Source: DATBLE01 sp046735055 | GTDB lineage: Bacteria; Actinomycetota; Thermoleophilia; Gaiellales; Gaiellaceae | Assembly (NCBI GenBank): GCA_046735055.1 | Contig: JBKPSO010000016.1 | Span: forward strand, 1 to 13,394 | Length of the DNA stretch: 13,394 nucleotides | Direction: 5' to 3' | Shown here: one piece after another, positions 5,787 to 12,815 of the stretch | How positions within the stretch are numbered: the stretch's first letter is position 1 | Layout: every line of letters begins with the position of its first letter | Program-made: the position numbers and the translations under genes | Notes under the pieces: model-generated | What the model was told of the DNA's origin: nothing | Databases searched by the model: none | What the model saw: the letters and a program-made list of their open reading frames with translations, nothing else

Positions 5787-6416
5787 GTGACTCGCGCGAA
5801 GCTCGTCGCCGCAGCCGTCGTCGCCGCAGCCACAGCGGTGCCGGTCTCAGACGGCGCGGCGTCCCAGCGGTACTACCTCGCCCTCGGCGACTCGATCGCG
5901 TACGGCCTCCGGCCTGCGAAGGTGACTGCGGGCCTCCCGCCGACAGGCTTTCGCACCGGCTACGTCGACCTCTTCGCCGCGCGGCTGCGGAAGTTCTCGA
6001 CGAAGCTCCACGTCGTCAACTACAGCTGCCCGGGCGAGGCTGCCGTGCGTGCGGAGCCGCGCTCCGCGTGCCGTCGCTAGTTCGGGACGCGGCGCACCGG
6101 CATCCTCCGCCGCCTGCGCACCGCCGCGCCCGGCGCGCGGATCGTCGTCACCGGTCTGTGGAACAACGACGTGCTGCGCCTCCGGCAGACCGACCCGCTG
6201 TACGGCTCGCTCGACTCGACCATGGCGCGGGTGGTCGCGGCGGCGAAAGCGCGCTACGCGCCGCTCCTGCCGGTCTTCAACCCGCAGGGCAGCCTCGTCA
6301 GGGAGAAGCGGACGGTTTGCGCGCTCACGTTCGTGTGCTCTGACGAAGTCGGCCACCCGACGGACGCCGGGTACCGCGCGATCGCCGCAGCGGTCTGGAA
6401 GGCCGCCGGTTACTGA
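5787..6416 (+). pseudogene. Secreted SGNH/GDSL hydrolase, broken by internal deletion and frameshifts
   Basis: The GTG at 5787 opens a signal peptide (TRAKLVAAAVVAAATAVP) and the family N-terminus with block I YLALGDSIAYG and NYSCPGE, then the frame meets TAG at 6078-6080. From 6081 the same frame gives TGILRRLRTAAPGARIVVTG, LPVFNPQG and block V DEVGHPTDAGYRAIA to TGA at 6416. Between CPGE and ILRRLR most members have about 70-80 more residues including the G-x-N-D block III, which are absent. Around 6050-6080 the next frame reads CVRSRAPRAVAS, the expected sequence just before FGTR, so one frame change lies at the deletion junction and a second, a likely single-base loss, in GCTAGTTCGG near 6080. 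The catalytic Ser and Asp/His survive but the oxyanion Asn is gone. Ends overlapping the YjbR gene tail to tail. Confidence 0.8.
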
Positions 6417-6817
6417 TCGACGCCCTGCTCGGCGAGCCAGGCCTTCGCGACGCGCCTCTGCGCCTTCGTGAGCCACGCCTCGGCGACGAGGTCGCCGAGC
6501 TCCTGCTTCCCCACGCGCTTCAGATCGCGGATCCGCACCAGCACCGCGGGGTAGCCGTTCCAGTGGGGGGTCGTGAAGAAGATGCCGCGCGTGTCCGAGA
6601 CCATCAGCTCCTTCAGATCGAGGCCGTCGACGCGGAAGACGAGGACGTCGTCGAGGCGCTCGCCGGTCTTCCGGTCGACCGCGTCCGGCCGTGGGGCGCG
6701 GTGGAAGCAGAACCACTTGCCGTGGACGAGGTAGCGGGGGCGCCCGTCCTCGGACACCTCCTTCGTCACCTGCGGCAGCGCGAGCGCGAGGCGGTCGAGG
6801 TCCTTCATCGTGGCCAT
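6410..6817 (-). CDS. MmcQ/YjbR family protein
   Basis: A 135-aa cytoplasmic protein of the YjbR (DUF419, CyaY-like fold) family, proposed to bind DNA but of unclear role. The family pattern is complete: DLDRLALALPQVTKEV at the start, GRPRYLVHGKWFCF, a central strand with DDVLVFRVDG, then IFFTTPHWNGYPAVLVRI and a helical end with LVAEAWLTKAQRRVAKAWL. The ATG at 6817 is chosen; the Met at codon 4 is equally possible and neither has a clear Shine-Dalgarno. It begins 19 bp after the ATP-grasp stop on the same strand, so it may be the fourth gene of that operon, though the family is often a bystander. It converges with the broken SGNH gene, overlapping by 7 bp. Confidence 0.88.
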   Translation of the reverse strand: MATMKDLDRLALALPQVTKEVSEDGRPRYLVHGKWFCFHRAPRPDAVDRKTGERLDDVLVFRVDGLDLKELMVSDTRGIFFTTPHWNGYPAVLVRIRDLKRVGKQELGDLVAEAWLTKAQRRVAKAWLAEQGVDQ

Positions 6818-6836
6818 ACCGGGACTCTGCCAGCGG

Positions 6837-8090
6837 TCAGCGCTGGTCGGCGACCCAGGCGCCGACGAGCCCGCGGTGCCGGGCGATCATCTCCTCGTGC
6901 TCGTGGGCCGGGAACACGGCCCGCACCTCCTCGACGAGCAACGCGTCGGACGCGGCGCTTGCGAAGTACTCGACGACGACGTCGTGCGCCTCCGGGAGCG
7001 AGCGCGCACAGAAGTCCTCGTACTCCGCGACCTGGAAGTAGGCGTCGGCGAGGCGGCGGTACTCGCGCAGCTTGCCCTCGTAACCGAGGTCGTCCCGGTC
7101 GCCGACGTCGAAGTAGGCCCGCTTGTCCTGGTCGACCTGCATCCGCCGGCCGGTGGCAGTGCAGAACACGCACCACTTGACGAGCGCCTCCATCGCCCAC
7201 GGGAAGTAGTAGTGCAGGCTCGTCAGCGCGACGTCGGGCGAGGCGTTCGCATAGTCGATCGGGTGCACCTCGGCACCCCTGACGAGGCTCTCGCACGAGT
7301 TGAACTCCCAGCGGAAGAAGGCGTTCACGAGCCGGGAGATCGTCACCACCTCCCAGCCGACCTGGGGCGAGAGGAAGTCGTGCTCGACCTGGTAACGGAG
7401 GTGCATCGGCACCTCCGGATCGAAGCGCATCACCATCGTCTCGGCGCCAATCGACAGCGAGCGCGCGAAGGCGTCGAAGCCCTCGACCGACGCCTGCAGG
7501 TGCATCAGCCGCTGGCCGGAGGCGTCGTACTGGCGGTGCAGCTCCTCCTCGTCGCCGATGCGCGTGACGCCGACCCACTGCCCGCCGTCGAACGGCTTCA
7601 TGTACAGCGGGTAGCCGACCTGCTCCGCGACCTCGCCGAGCTCGAAGGGCAGGTTGTAGCGGGAGGCCATGTGCTCGAACTTCGCCACCATGTACTCCCG
7701 GCGCGGCACGGTCGTCGGCACCTTGTGCGGCACCATCCAGGTCTCCGGGACCTTGAGGCCGAGGCGGATCATCGCGCAGTAGGCGGAGTGCTTCTCCATC
7801 GCCTGGAACGTGAACGGGTTGTTCAGCAGGTAGACGTCGTCCATCAGCGCGGCCTTCTTCACCCACTCGCGCGCGATCTCGTACCACCAGCCGAGCCGGT
7901 CGATGACGAGCTCGTAGCGCGGGCGGGCACGCAGGTCGAACGGCTCGTTCGTGATCCGCTCCGTGCGGAAGGCGTGGGTCTCGCCGGCGTGGCGCACTGG
8001 TGGGAGGCGGGCGACGAGCGCCTCGAACACCCGGGGCCAGTCGTCCTCGGTGCCCAAGAGGAGCCCGATCAGGTGTTCGCGCTCAGACAA
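6837..8090 (-). CDS. ATP-grasp enzyme of unknown substrate
   Basis: A 417-aa protein that should use ATP to join a carboxylate to an amine or other nucleophile through an acyl-phosphate. Evidence: a pre-ATP-grasp N-terminal part with NNPFTFQAMEKHSAY (90-104); the ATP-binding Lys and glycine loop YPLYMKPFDGGQWVGV (160-175); and an acidic metal-binding region EFNSCESL (262-269) with VHPIDYANASPD (275-286). The C-terminal 100 residues are helical and acidic. It starts with TTG at 8090 inside the last codons of the COG4947-like hydrolase gene (8-bp overlap), so it is coupled to it, although no Shine-Dalgarno is seen. The fold class is secure enough, the reaction is not. Partner hydrolases suggest a conjugated small molecule or peptide. 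Confidence 0.8.
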   Translation of the reverse strand: MSEREHLIGLLLGTEDDWPRVFEALVARLPPVRHAGETHAFRTERITNEPFDLRARPRYELVIDRLGWWYEIAREWVKKAALMDDVYLLNNPFTFQAMEKHSAYCAMIRLGLKVPETWMVPHKVPTTVPRREYMVAKFEHMASRYNLPFELGEVAEQVGYPLYMKPFDGGQWVGVTRIGDEEELHRQYDASGQRLMHLQASVEGFDAFARSLSIGAETMVMRFDPEVPMHLRYQVEHDFLSPQVGWEVVTISRLVNAFFRWEFNSCESLVRGAEVHPIDYANASPDVALTSLHYYFPWAMEALVKWCVFCTATGRRMQVDQDKRAYFDVGDRDDLGYEGKLREYRRLADAYFQVAEYEDFCARSLPEAHDVVVEYFASAASDALLVEEVRAVFPAHEHEEMIARHRGLVGAWVADQR

Positions 8091-8793
8091 AGCGGGAGAG
8101 ATGGTGCGCGATCTGCCGTTGCCATGCGGGCCAGTCGTGCGGGGAGTCCTCCCCCCAAACGTCGAACTCGTGCGGGATTCCCTTCCCGGCGAGGAGCGAC
8201 GCGAACCGCAGCGTCGACTCGAGTGCGCCGGTCGAGTCCTCCCACGCGCCGCGGCCGACGACGAGGACGAGGTGCGCGCGAGAGCGGAGCCAGTCGAGGT
8301 GGTCGCCGTGGAGATGGGCGACGTAGTCGAGCGGGTTGTTGAAGTAGACGGCGTCGCCGCGCTCGCCCCAGCCCACGCGCGAGATGTCGTAGATCCCCGA
8401 GAGGCAGAGCGCGAGCGGGAAGAGGTCGCCGCGCCGAAGCGTCAGGTTGGCCGCGTGGAAGGCGCCCATCGAAACGCCGGTGACGGCGATCTCCTCGTAG
8501 CCGCCGCAGTCGGCGTGGATCCACGGCGCCACGTGCGAGACGAGCCACTCCTCGAAGGCACCGTGCCGGCGGGCGCGCTCCTCGAGCGGCAGCCACTCGT
8601 CCTGCCACGTGACCGAGTCCCAGGCGTCGACGCAGTAGATCTTCACGCGGCCCGCGTCGATCAGGCCGGCGATCGCGTGGATCATCCCGCGGTCCTCCCA
8701 CTCGTACCGGTTGCCCCGCTCGGCGGGGAAGACGAGCAGCGGCCGGCCGTACGAGCCGTAGGCGAGGATCCCGTCCCGGTCCTCGCGCCTCAT
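8083..8793 (-). CDS. Alpha/beta-hydrolase, COG4947-like esterase
   Basis: A 236-aa predicted cytoplasmic serine hydrolase. The nucleophile elbow is VTGVSMGAFHAAN with S108. The likely acid is D186 (VVGRGAWED) and the base H219 (GEDSPHDWPAW). The N-terminal strand RPLLVFPAERGNRYEWEDRGMI and VKIYCVDAWDSVTW are typical of the esterase-like group that I associate with COG4947. The start at 8793 is chosen because its ATG overlaps the TGA of the upstream Fes-like gene as ATGA; the frame is open further but overlaps that gene. No signal peptide. It sits between the Fes-like esterase and the ATP-grasp gene, and the tight coupling implies a shared pathway. The substrate is unknown. Confidence 0.82.
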   Translation of the reverse strand: MRREDRDGILAYGSYGRPLLVFPAERGNRYEWEDRGMIHAIAGLIDAGRVKIYCVDAWDSVTWQDEWLPLEERARRHGAFEEWLVSHVAPWIHADCGGYEEIAVTGVSMGAFHAANLTLRRGDLFPLALCLSGIYDISRVGWGERGDAVYFNNPLDYVAHLHGDHLDWLRSRAHLVLVVGRGAWEDSTGALESTLRFASLLAGKGIPHEFDVWGEDSPHDWPAWQRQIAHHLSRFV

Positions 8794-9779
8794 GGTGCGG
8801 CCCGGAGCATGAGCTCGGCGAGGTGGGGATGGAGCGAGTCGCGCCACGAGATCCAGTTGTGGGCGTCCGGGTGCTCGACGAGCGGGGCTTGCCAGCCCTG
8901 CCGCCGGAGCGCGGCGGCGACTGCGCGGTTGTTGCCGAGGTTCTCCTCGGCGGTGCCGCAGGTGAACGTCACCGCGATCCGCTCGACCGCGCCGCGCCCG
9001 CCGAAGACGCGCGAGACGAAACGCGAGATCCGTGCGAAGCGCGGCCCGCCGGACTCCTGTGGGTCGAGCCGGCGGCGGAAGAAGCTGCCCGACTGGAGGA
9101 ACAGGCCGGCGAGCACGCCCGGGTACGTCCAGTGCGCGTGCAGCCAGGCGAGCGCGCCGAGGCTTGCGCCCAGGCCCGCGGGGCGGCCCTCGTACGGCTC
9201 GAGCGCGGGCAGCCAGTCGGTGACGAGCGCCCGGGCGTACCGTGCCGACGCCGAGTAGGTCTCGTTCCGGTCGGCCGGGGGCGGGAGGAGGGCGGCCCGA
9301 AACGGCGGCAGCTCGCCGAACGCCACCATGTGATCGAGGAGGCGAAGCAGCGAGCTGTACTCCGCGTACTCCGGCCCGTCGTGGACGAGGAGGAGCGGAA
9401 GCGGCTCCTCGGGGTCGACGTCGGCGGCCGACCAGAGGAGCCCCGTCGCGCCGGGCCGGCCGCGCAGCCGCACCTCACGGAGCTCACCGGACGCGGATTC
9501 CTCATCGGCGAGCCAGGCCGGCGGCTCGTAGCCGGGGAACTCGACGACGGACTTGGGCCCGAAGGGCCCCTCTGCCTGGAGCGGGTTGCCGGGATCGGGG
9601 ACGAGCCGGCTCTCGCCGCGCCGGTTCTCGAGCTCGAGCAGGTACTCGAGCCGATCGGCGGCCGGGCGCGCGAAGTGGAGCTCGAAGTGGCTGTCGCGGT
9701 GTGCGAACTGGATGCGGCGCGGCCGGGTGAGCTCGTGCGCCAGCGCGACGCGGCGCAGCGCCCGCGCCGGGTCGGACAC
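8790..9779 (-). CDS. Fes-like esterase (alpha/beta-hydrolase fold, PF00756 type)
   Basis: A 329-aa serine hydrolase resembling enterochelin-esterase-type enzymes. Residues about 1-110 look like an all-beta N-terminal domain (HFELHFARPAADRLEYLLELE ... GPFGPKSVVEFPGY). The hydrolase domain follows: LPLLLVHDGPEYAEY (127-141), DRNETYSAS, nucleophile GLGASLGALAW with S206, GTAEENL acid region (E278/E279), and DAHNWISWR with H307. The start is the GTG at 9779. The open frame goes on to 9998 but that part overlaps the large secreted-protein gene and is not family-like, and no better start lies between. No signal peptide, so a cytoplasmic hydrolase of a polar ester or conjugate is likely. A siderophore role is not shown, as no siderophore genes are nearby. 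First gene of the hydrolase/ATP-grasp operon. Confidence 0.84.
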   Translation of the reverse strand: MSDPARALRRVALAHELTRPRRIQFAHRDSHFELHFARPAADRLEYLLELENRRGESRLVPDPGNPLQAEGPFGPKSVVEFPGYEPPAWLADEESASGELREVRLRGRPGATGLLWSAADVDPEEPLPLLLVHDGPEYAEYSSLLRLLDHMVAFGELPPFRAALLPPPADRNETYSASARYARALVTDWLPALEPYEGRPAGLGASLGALAWLHAHWTYPGVLAGLFLQSGSFFRRRLDPQESGGPRFARISRFVSRVFGGRGAVERIAVTFTCGTAEENLGNNRAVAAALRRQGWQAPLVEHPDAHNWISWRDSLHPHLAELMLRAAP

Positions 9780-9826
9780 CGTGAAGACCGCCGCGTCCGC
9801 GGAGACGACCGGCTGCGCCGCGTCTC

Positions 9827-12199
9827 CTACTTCTTCACGAACTTCGCAACCACGGTCCTGCTCTGATCCATGAAGATCGTGCAGGTGGTGCTGGTGCCGC
9901 CGCAGGAGCCGTCCCAGCGGTCGAACCTGTAGCCGTTGTCGCCATGGGCGTTCGCCGTCAGCGTCACCTGTTCGCCCGGGGCAAAGGTGAACGTGCACTC
10001 CGTCGGGCAGGCGATCCCGGCCCTGGAGCTCTTCACGGATCCACCGTCGCTCGGGCTGACCGTGACCGTGAGCGTCGAGCCCGGTGGGACCGTCGGCGTC
10101 GTCGTGGTCGGCGGCGTCGTGGTCGGCGGCGTCGTTCCGCCGCTGGTCGTGCCCGGCGGCTTCGGCGGCGGTGCCGGCGCCGTCACGACGTGCGCGTGCA
10201 GCGAGAACCGGCCGCAGCTCATGCCGCCGGCGAACCCGCGCAGGCCGAGCAGGCGATTGAGGAGGCGCGCTCCGCCCGCGGTCAGGAAGAGGCGTCCGGT
10301 CGCGACCTCGTCGCCGTAGCGAACGCCGGTGGCGTCGAAGAGATTCAGTGCGCCGTTCGTGGGCGCGATCGTCGCGAGCACGTGGCCGAGAGTGCCGTCA
10401 AGCATGAGCACGAGGTTGCCGAAGCGCACGCTCCTGGTTGCATCGCGGCGGAAGGAGAACGTGCCACGCGCGTCGAGGCGGCCCTCGGGCGAATCGAAGT
10501 ACCCGCCGGCGAGCGACTGGTTCAGGTGGCGCTTGCCCGTGCACGGCCGAAAGTCGACGCCGCGCAGCAACTTCGAGGGCGTACCCGACGGGATCAGCGT
10601 CAGCGTGCCGCCGATCACGGCCTGGAGTGCGCGGGGAGGTTGGTTGATGTCCGCCGACAGCGTCGAGCTCTGCTCGAAGGCGCCGATGTCACAGGCCAGC
10701 CCGGCAGGCCGCTTGTAAGCGCGCTGGTCGGTGCTCGGGCAGTCGGCGCCCGTGTACTTGTCCACGGCGGGGCTGCCGGGCAGGAGCGCGCGAGTCTGCG
10801 TCGGCCCGCCGTTGTTGGCCAGCGGGGCGAGCAGCGGGTTCGTGCCCGACATGTCGGAGGTGCGCAGGTGGCAGCCGGTTCCGGACTCGAGGTTCGCGCC
10901 GGGGACGCTCAGCGAGTCTGTGGCAGGCAAGGCGCCGGTCCCGGTGCTGAGGGTGCAGTTCTGGGTCGCCGGCAGGTTGGCCATGATCAGGCCACTCGCG
11001 ATCGAGTAGACCTGGCGCGCGCCGATGAAGAGGATCCCGCTCCCGCGCAGCGCCGAGTTGCCGGCGATCGTCACCGCGCGCAGGAGGGTGTTGCCGCTGC
11101 TGCGCTCGATTCCGCCGCCGCGCTCGGCGGCGTTACCGCTTACTGTCGTGTTCGTCAGCTGGACCGTGCCGATCGCGGCCGTCGAGGGGCCGGGGCCCGT
11201 CGAGATCCCGGCGCCGGACTCGGCCGTGTTCAGGGCGACCAGCGAGCTGTCGAGCGCGAGCGTGCCGGTTGCCTGCCAGAAGATCCCGCCGCCCGGGCCG
11301 GCCGCCGCGTTGCCCTGGATCGTCGTGTAGCCGACCTGGAGGGTCGTGGCGCCGAAGCGCGGGTCGGTGTCGACCTCGATGCCGCCGCCCGCCGGCGGAG
11401 CGCCGGTGACCTGCGTCGAGGCGGCGGTGTTGCCCATCACGAGCGATCGAGTGATCAGCGACAGGTCAGTGTTCTGCATCCAGATACCGCCGCCGAGCAG
11501 GCCGGCCGTGTTGCCGGCGACCGTCGTGCTGGTGAGCTTCCCGCCGAAGGTGTTCATCGCGATCCCGCCGCCGGCGCCGTTGGCACGGTTGTCGGTGATC
11601 GACGAGTTGTCGATCGTCAGCGGGCGACGGCTATAGATCCCCGCGCCCTCGTCCGCGCTGCTCCCGGTCACCTCGGAGTTCGAGAGCGTCAACCCGCCCG
11701 GCTCGCTGTTCGCGATGCCGCCGCCCTGGTTGACGGTGCTCCCGCCGGTGATCGTCACGCCGGAGATCGTCACCGGCTCCGGCGCCGAGAGCTCGATCAC
11801 GCGGTCGCCGCGAAGCTGCGTGATCGTCGTGTCTCCGGTGCCCTCGCCCTTGATCGTCACTGAAGGAGGCGGCGTGTTGTGCGAGAACAGGTCCAGGTCG
11901 CCGCCGTTCTCGTCGAGGGTCGCGGCCGCCGGCGGCTCGATCTCGAGCTTGTAGTCCTCGTCCTGGAGGACGATCAGCACCGCCTGGCCCGTCGACTGCA
12001 TCGAGCTGACCTCGTTCAGCGCGGCCCGCAGTGTGCACTTGCCGTTCGCCGCCTGACACTTCCCGTCGCCGAGCTTGGCGTCGATCTGGTCAGCAGTCGA
12101 GTTGACGTCGAACGTGAGCGCTTGCGGCCCGGTCGCGGCCCCTCCGAGGGGCACGGACGCCAACGCGATCCCGATCAGGATGACTAGGTACCAGCGCAA
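9827..12199 (-). CDS. Secreted CSLREA / beta-helix / InlB-like-repeat surface protein
   Basis: A 790-aa exported protein. Residues 1-22 are a signal peptide with a long hydrophobic core. A CSLREA-type motif follows (GKCTLRAALNE, 53-63). From about 130 to 410 a right-handed beta-helix is shown by repeated 'GN.A..GGGI' rungs. At 461-509 ANNGGPTQTRALLPGSPAVD ... CDIGAFE is the choice-of-anchor-Q-type cap. Residues about 515-672 form a region that I do not recognise. A Pro/Thr linker (674-707) leads to an InlB-like (divergent bacterial) repeat with CPTECTFTFAPGEQVTLTA and GYRFDRWDGSC, ending AKFVKK. The start is TTG at 12199 with GGAGG 6 nt ahead. Likely role: adhesion or polysaccharide contact at the cell surface. 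No LPXTG or terminal membrane helix is seen, so anchoring is unclear. Confidence 0.88.
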   Translation of the reverse strand: MRWYLVILIGIALASVPLGGAATGPQALTFDVNSTADQIDAKLGDGKCQAANGKCTLRAALNEVSSMQSTGQAVLIVLQDEDYKLEIEPPAAATLDENGGDLDLFSHNTPPPSVTIKGEGTGDTTITQLRGDRVIELSAPEPVTISGVTITGGSTVNQGGGIANSEPGGLTLSNSEVTGSSADEGAGIYSRRPLTIDNSSITDNRANGAGGGIAMNTFGGKLTSTTVAGNTAGLLGGGIWMQNTDLSLITRSLVMGNTAASTQVTGAPPAGGGIEVDTDPRFGATTLQVGYTTIQGNAAAGPGGGIFWQATGTLALDSSLVALNTAESGAGISTGPGPSTAAIGTVQLTNTTVSGNAAERGGGIERSSGNTLLRAVTIAGNSALRGSGILFIGARQVYSIASGLIMANLPATQNCTLSTGTGALPATDSLSVPGANLESGTGCHLRTSDMSGTNPLLAPLANNGGPTQTRALLPGSPAVDKYTGADCPSTDQRAYKRPAGLACDIGAFEQSSTLSADINQPPRALQAVIGGTLTLIPSGTPSKLLRGVDFRPCTGKRHLNQSLAGGYFDSPEGRLDARGTFSFRRDATRSVRFGNLVLMLDGTLGHVLATIAPTNGALNLFDATGVRYGDEVATGRLFLTAGGARLLNRLLGLRGFAGGMSCGRFSLHAHVVTAPAPPPKPPGTTSGGTTPPTTTPPTTTTPTVPPGSTLTVTVSPSDGGSVKSSRAGIACPTECTFTFAPGEQVTLTANAHGDNGYRFDRWDGSCGGTSTTCTIFMDQSRTVVAKFVKK
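10104..10133 (-). repeat. 15-bp tandem repeat, two copies, in the Pro/Thr linker
   Basis: GTGGTCGGCGGCGTC is repeated head to tail (10104-10118 and 10119-10133). On the coding strand each unit encodes a five-residue Pro/Thr block, giving the flexible linker before the InlB-like repeat of the secreted protein. Unit length is a multiple of three, so copy-number change would only alter linker length. Confidence 0.7.
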
Positions 12200-12205
12200 A
12201 CGAAG

Positions 12206-12210
12206 CCTCC
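12206..12210 (-). promoter_or_regulatory. Ribosome binding site that fixes a TTG start
   Basis: The minus strand reads GGAGG (12210-12206), then six bases, then TTG at 12199-12197, the first codon of the secreted beta-helix protein. It is the clearest Shine-Dalgarno in the window and decides this unusual start. Confidence 0.75.
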
Positions 12211-12217
12211 GACGATG

Positions 12218-12274
12218 CTCTCCAGGGTGAAGTGTGACACGGATTTCGCCTTTTTGCAGGGCAAACTCTCCAGG
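12218..12274. repeat. Direct repeat CTCTCCAGG in the leader of the secreted-protein gene
   Basis: CTCTCCAGG is found at 12218-12226 and 12266-12274, 48 bp apart, within the stretch between the decayed repeat fragment and the start of the secreted protein. Between the copies is an A/T-rich patch (TTTTTGC at 12251-12257), unusual in this GC-rich window. The stretch should hold the promoter and leader of the large gene, but no clean -10/-35 pair was found. Confidence 0.3.
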
Positions 12275-12277
12275 ACG

Positions 12278-12438
12278 TTATTTCATGACCTTTCGATTGA
12301 ATTTCGCGGTCACGGACGTCGGCTCGTCAGGGTCAGCGAGCAGACCGGATCGTCCGTGTGGCAGGCGCCGATCCAGTTGTCGAACCGCATTCCGTCGCTG
12401 ACCTCGATGTCGACGAGCACGATGAACGCGCTGTGCAT
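12278..12438 (-). pseudogene. Frameshifted remnant of an InlB-like repeat domain
   Basis: The minus strand from ATG 12438 reads MHSAFIVLVDIEVSDG then MRFDNWIGACHTDDPVCSLTLT and stops soon after in that frame. Shifting frame within CTGACCCTGAC gives DEPTSVTAKFNRKVMK and TAA at 12280-12278. Joined, the two parts match the C-terminus of the neighbouring secreted protein (GYRFDRWDGSC ... C ... VVAKFVKK): G-x-RFD-x-W-x-G-x-C, a second Cys and T/V-AKF all coincide. This looks like the tail of a second secreted protein, otherwise deleted. An AGGAGG directly before the ATG could still allow a 42-aa peptide to be made from the first frame. Confidence 0.6.
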
Positions 12439-12534
12439 CTCCTCCTCTCTCACGAGCGGAGGCGAATCTTGCCACGCTTCCGCGCTTCCGGCAACCAAAA
12501 AGCCCTGCTCACGGGGTATTCCCCATCCGCGCGC

Positions 12535-12540
12535 TAGGCT
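12535..12540 (+). promoter_or_regulatory. -10 box of the tRNA-Val promoter
   Basis: TAGGCT at 12535-12540 fits an actinobacterial -10 element 9 bp ahead of the mature tRNA 5' end at 12550. No -35 of note. A small GGGG-TATT-CCCC hairpin (12513-12524) lies just upstream. Confidence 0.4.
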
Positions 12541-12549
12541 GTCCGCGAC

Positions 12550-12622
12550 GGGCGGTTAGCTCAGCTGGGAGAGCGCCTGCCTTACAAGCAGGAGGTCGCA
12601 GGTTCGATCCCTGCACCGCCCA
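12550..12622 (+). tRNA. tRNA-Val (anticodon TAC)
   Basis: A 73-nt cloverleaf. GGGCGGT (12550-12556) pairs with ACCGCCC (12615-12621), with discriminator A at 12622. D arm AGCTCAGCTGGGAGAGC, anticodon arm CCTGC-CTTACAA-GCAGG, T arm GCAGG-TTCGATC-CCTGC. No CCA is encoded. About 190 bp without a supportable gene follow before the LacI gene. Confidence 0.96.
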
Positions 12623-12815
12623 CTCGCCGAATCCCGCATGGACACTACGATCGCGGGTCGCGGCGTTACCTCAGCGGAAGACAACTGGCGGCCAGGTCAG
12701 GTCCCGGGTCAGATTGGTCATGTCCCAAGCGCCGCTCGGCGGCTCGGGCGGGTACGGCTGCGTTTCGAGAGGCGGCGTGCACTTCCTGCCCGACGTCGGT
12801 GTTCGCCGAAGGTTC

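Noticed and set aside
6810..8342. Plus-strand open frame (510 codons) opposite the ATP-grasp gene
   Set aside because: It is rich in Arg, Val, Glu and His without recognisable motifs and runs antisense to well-supported ATP-grasp and hydrolase genes.
7951..9258. Plus-strand open frame (435 codons) opposite the two hydrolases
   Set aside because: It is antisense to two coupled alpha/beta-hydrolase genes with intact catalytic motifs. The composition is that of a shadow frame.
9780..9998. Longer N-terminus for the Fes-like esterase (start at 9998)
   Set aside because: The extra 73 residues overlap the 3' end of the secreted-protein gene, are low-complexity and basic, and lack family similarity. 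The GTG at 9779 fits the family start.
9944..11863. Long plus-strand open frame (639 codons) opposite the secreted-protein gene
   Set aside because: It is Arg/Ala/Gly-rich with no family pattern. The opposite strand has a signal peptide, a good ribosome site and clear domains. Mirror frames of this kind are expected in GC-rich genes.
12241..12300. Possible cyclic-di-GMP (GEMM-type) riboswitch, because of AGGGCAAAC and GGACG on the plus strand
   Set aside because: The GAAA-capped stem and the GCAAAGCC segment that should follow are missing, and the strand is opposite to the gene that it would have to control.
12623..12815. Possible gene or att remnant between tRNA-Val and the LacI gene
   Set aside because: No coding pattern, no repeat of the tRNA end and only a weak 5-bp hairpin (12731-12743) were found, so nothing can be claimed.
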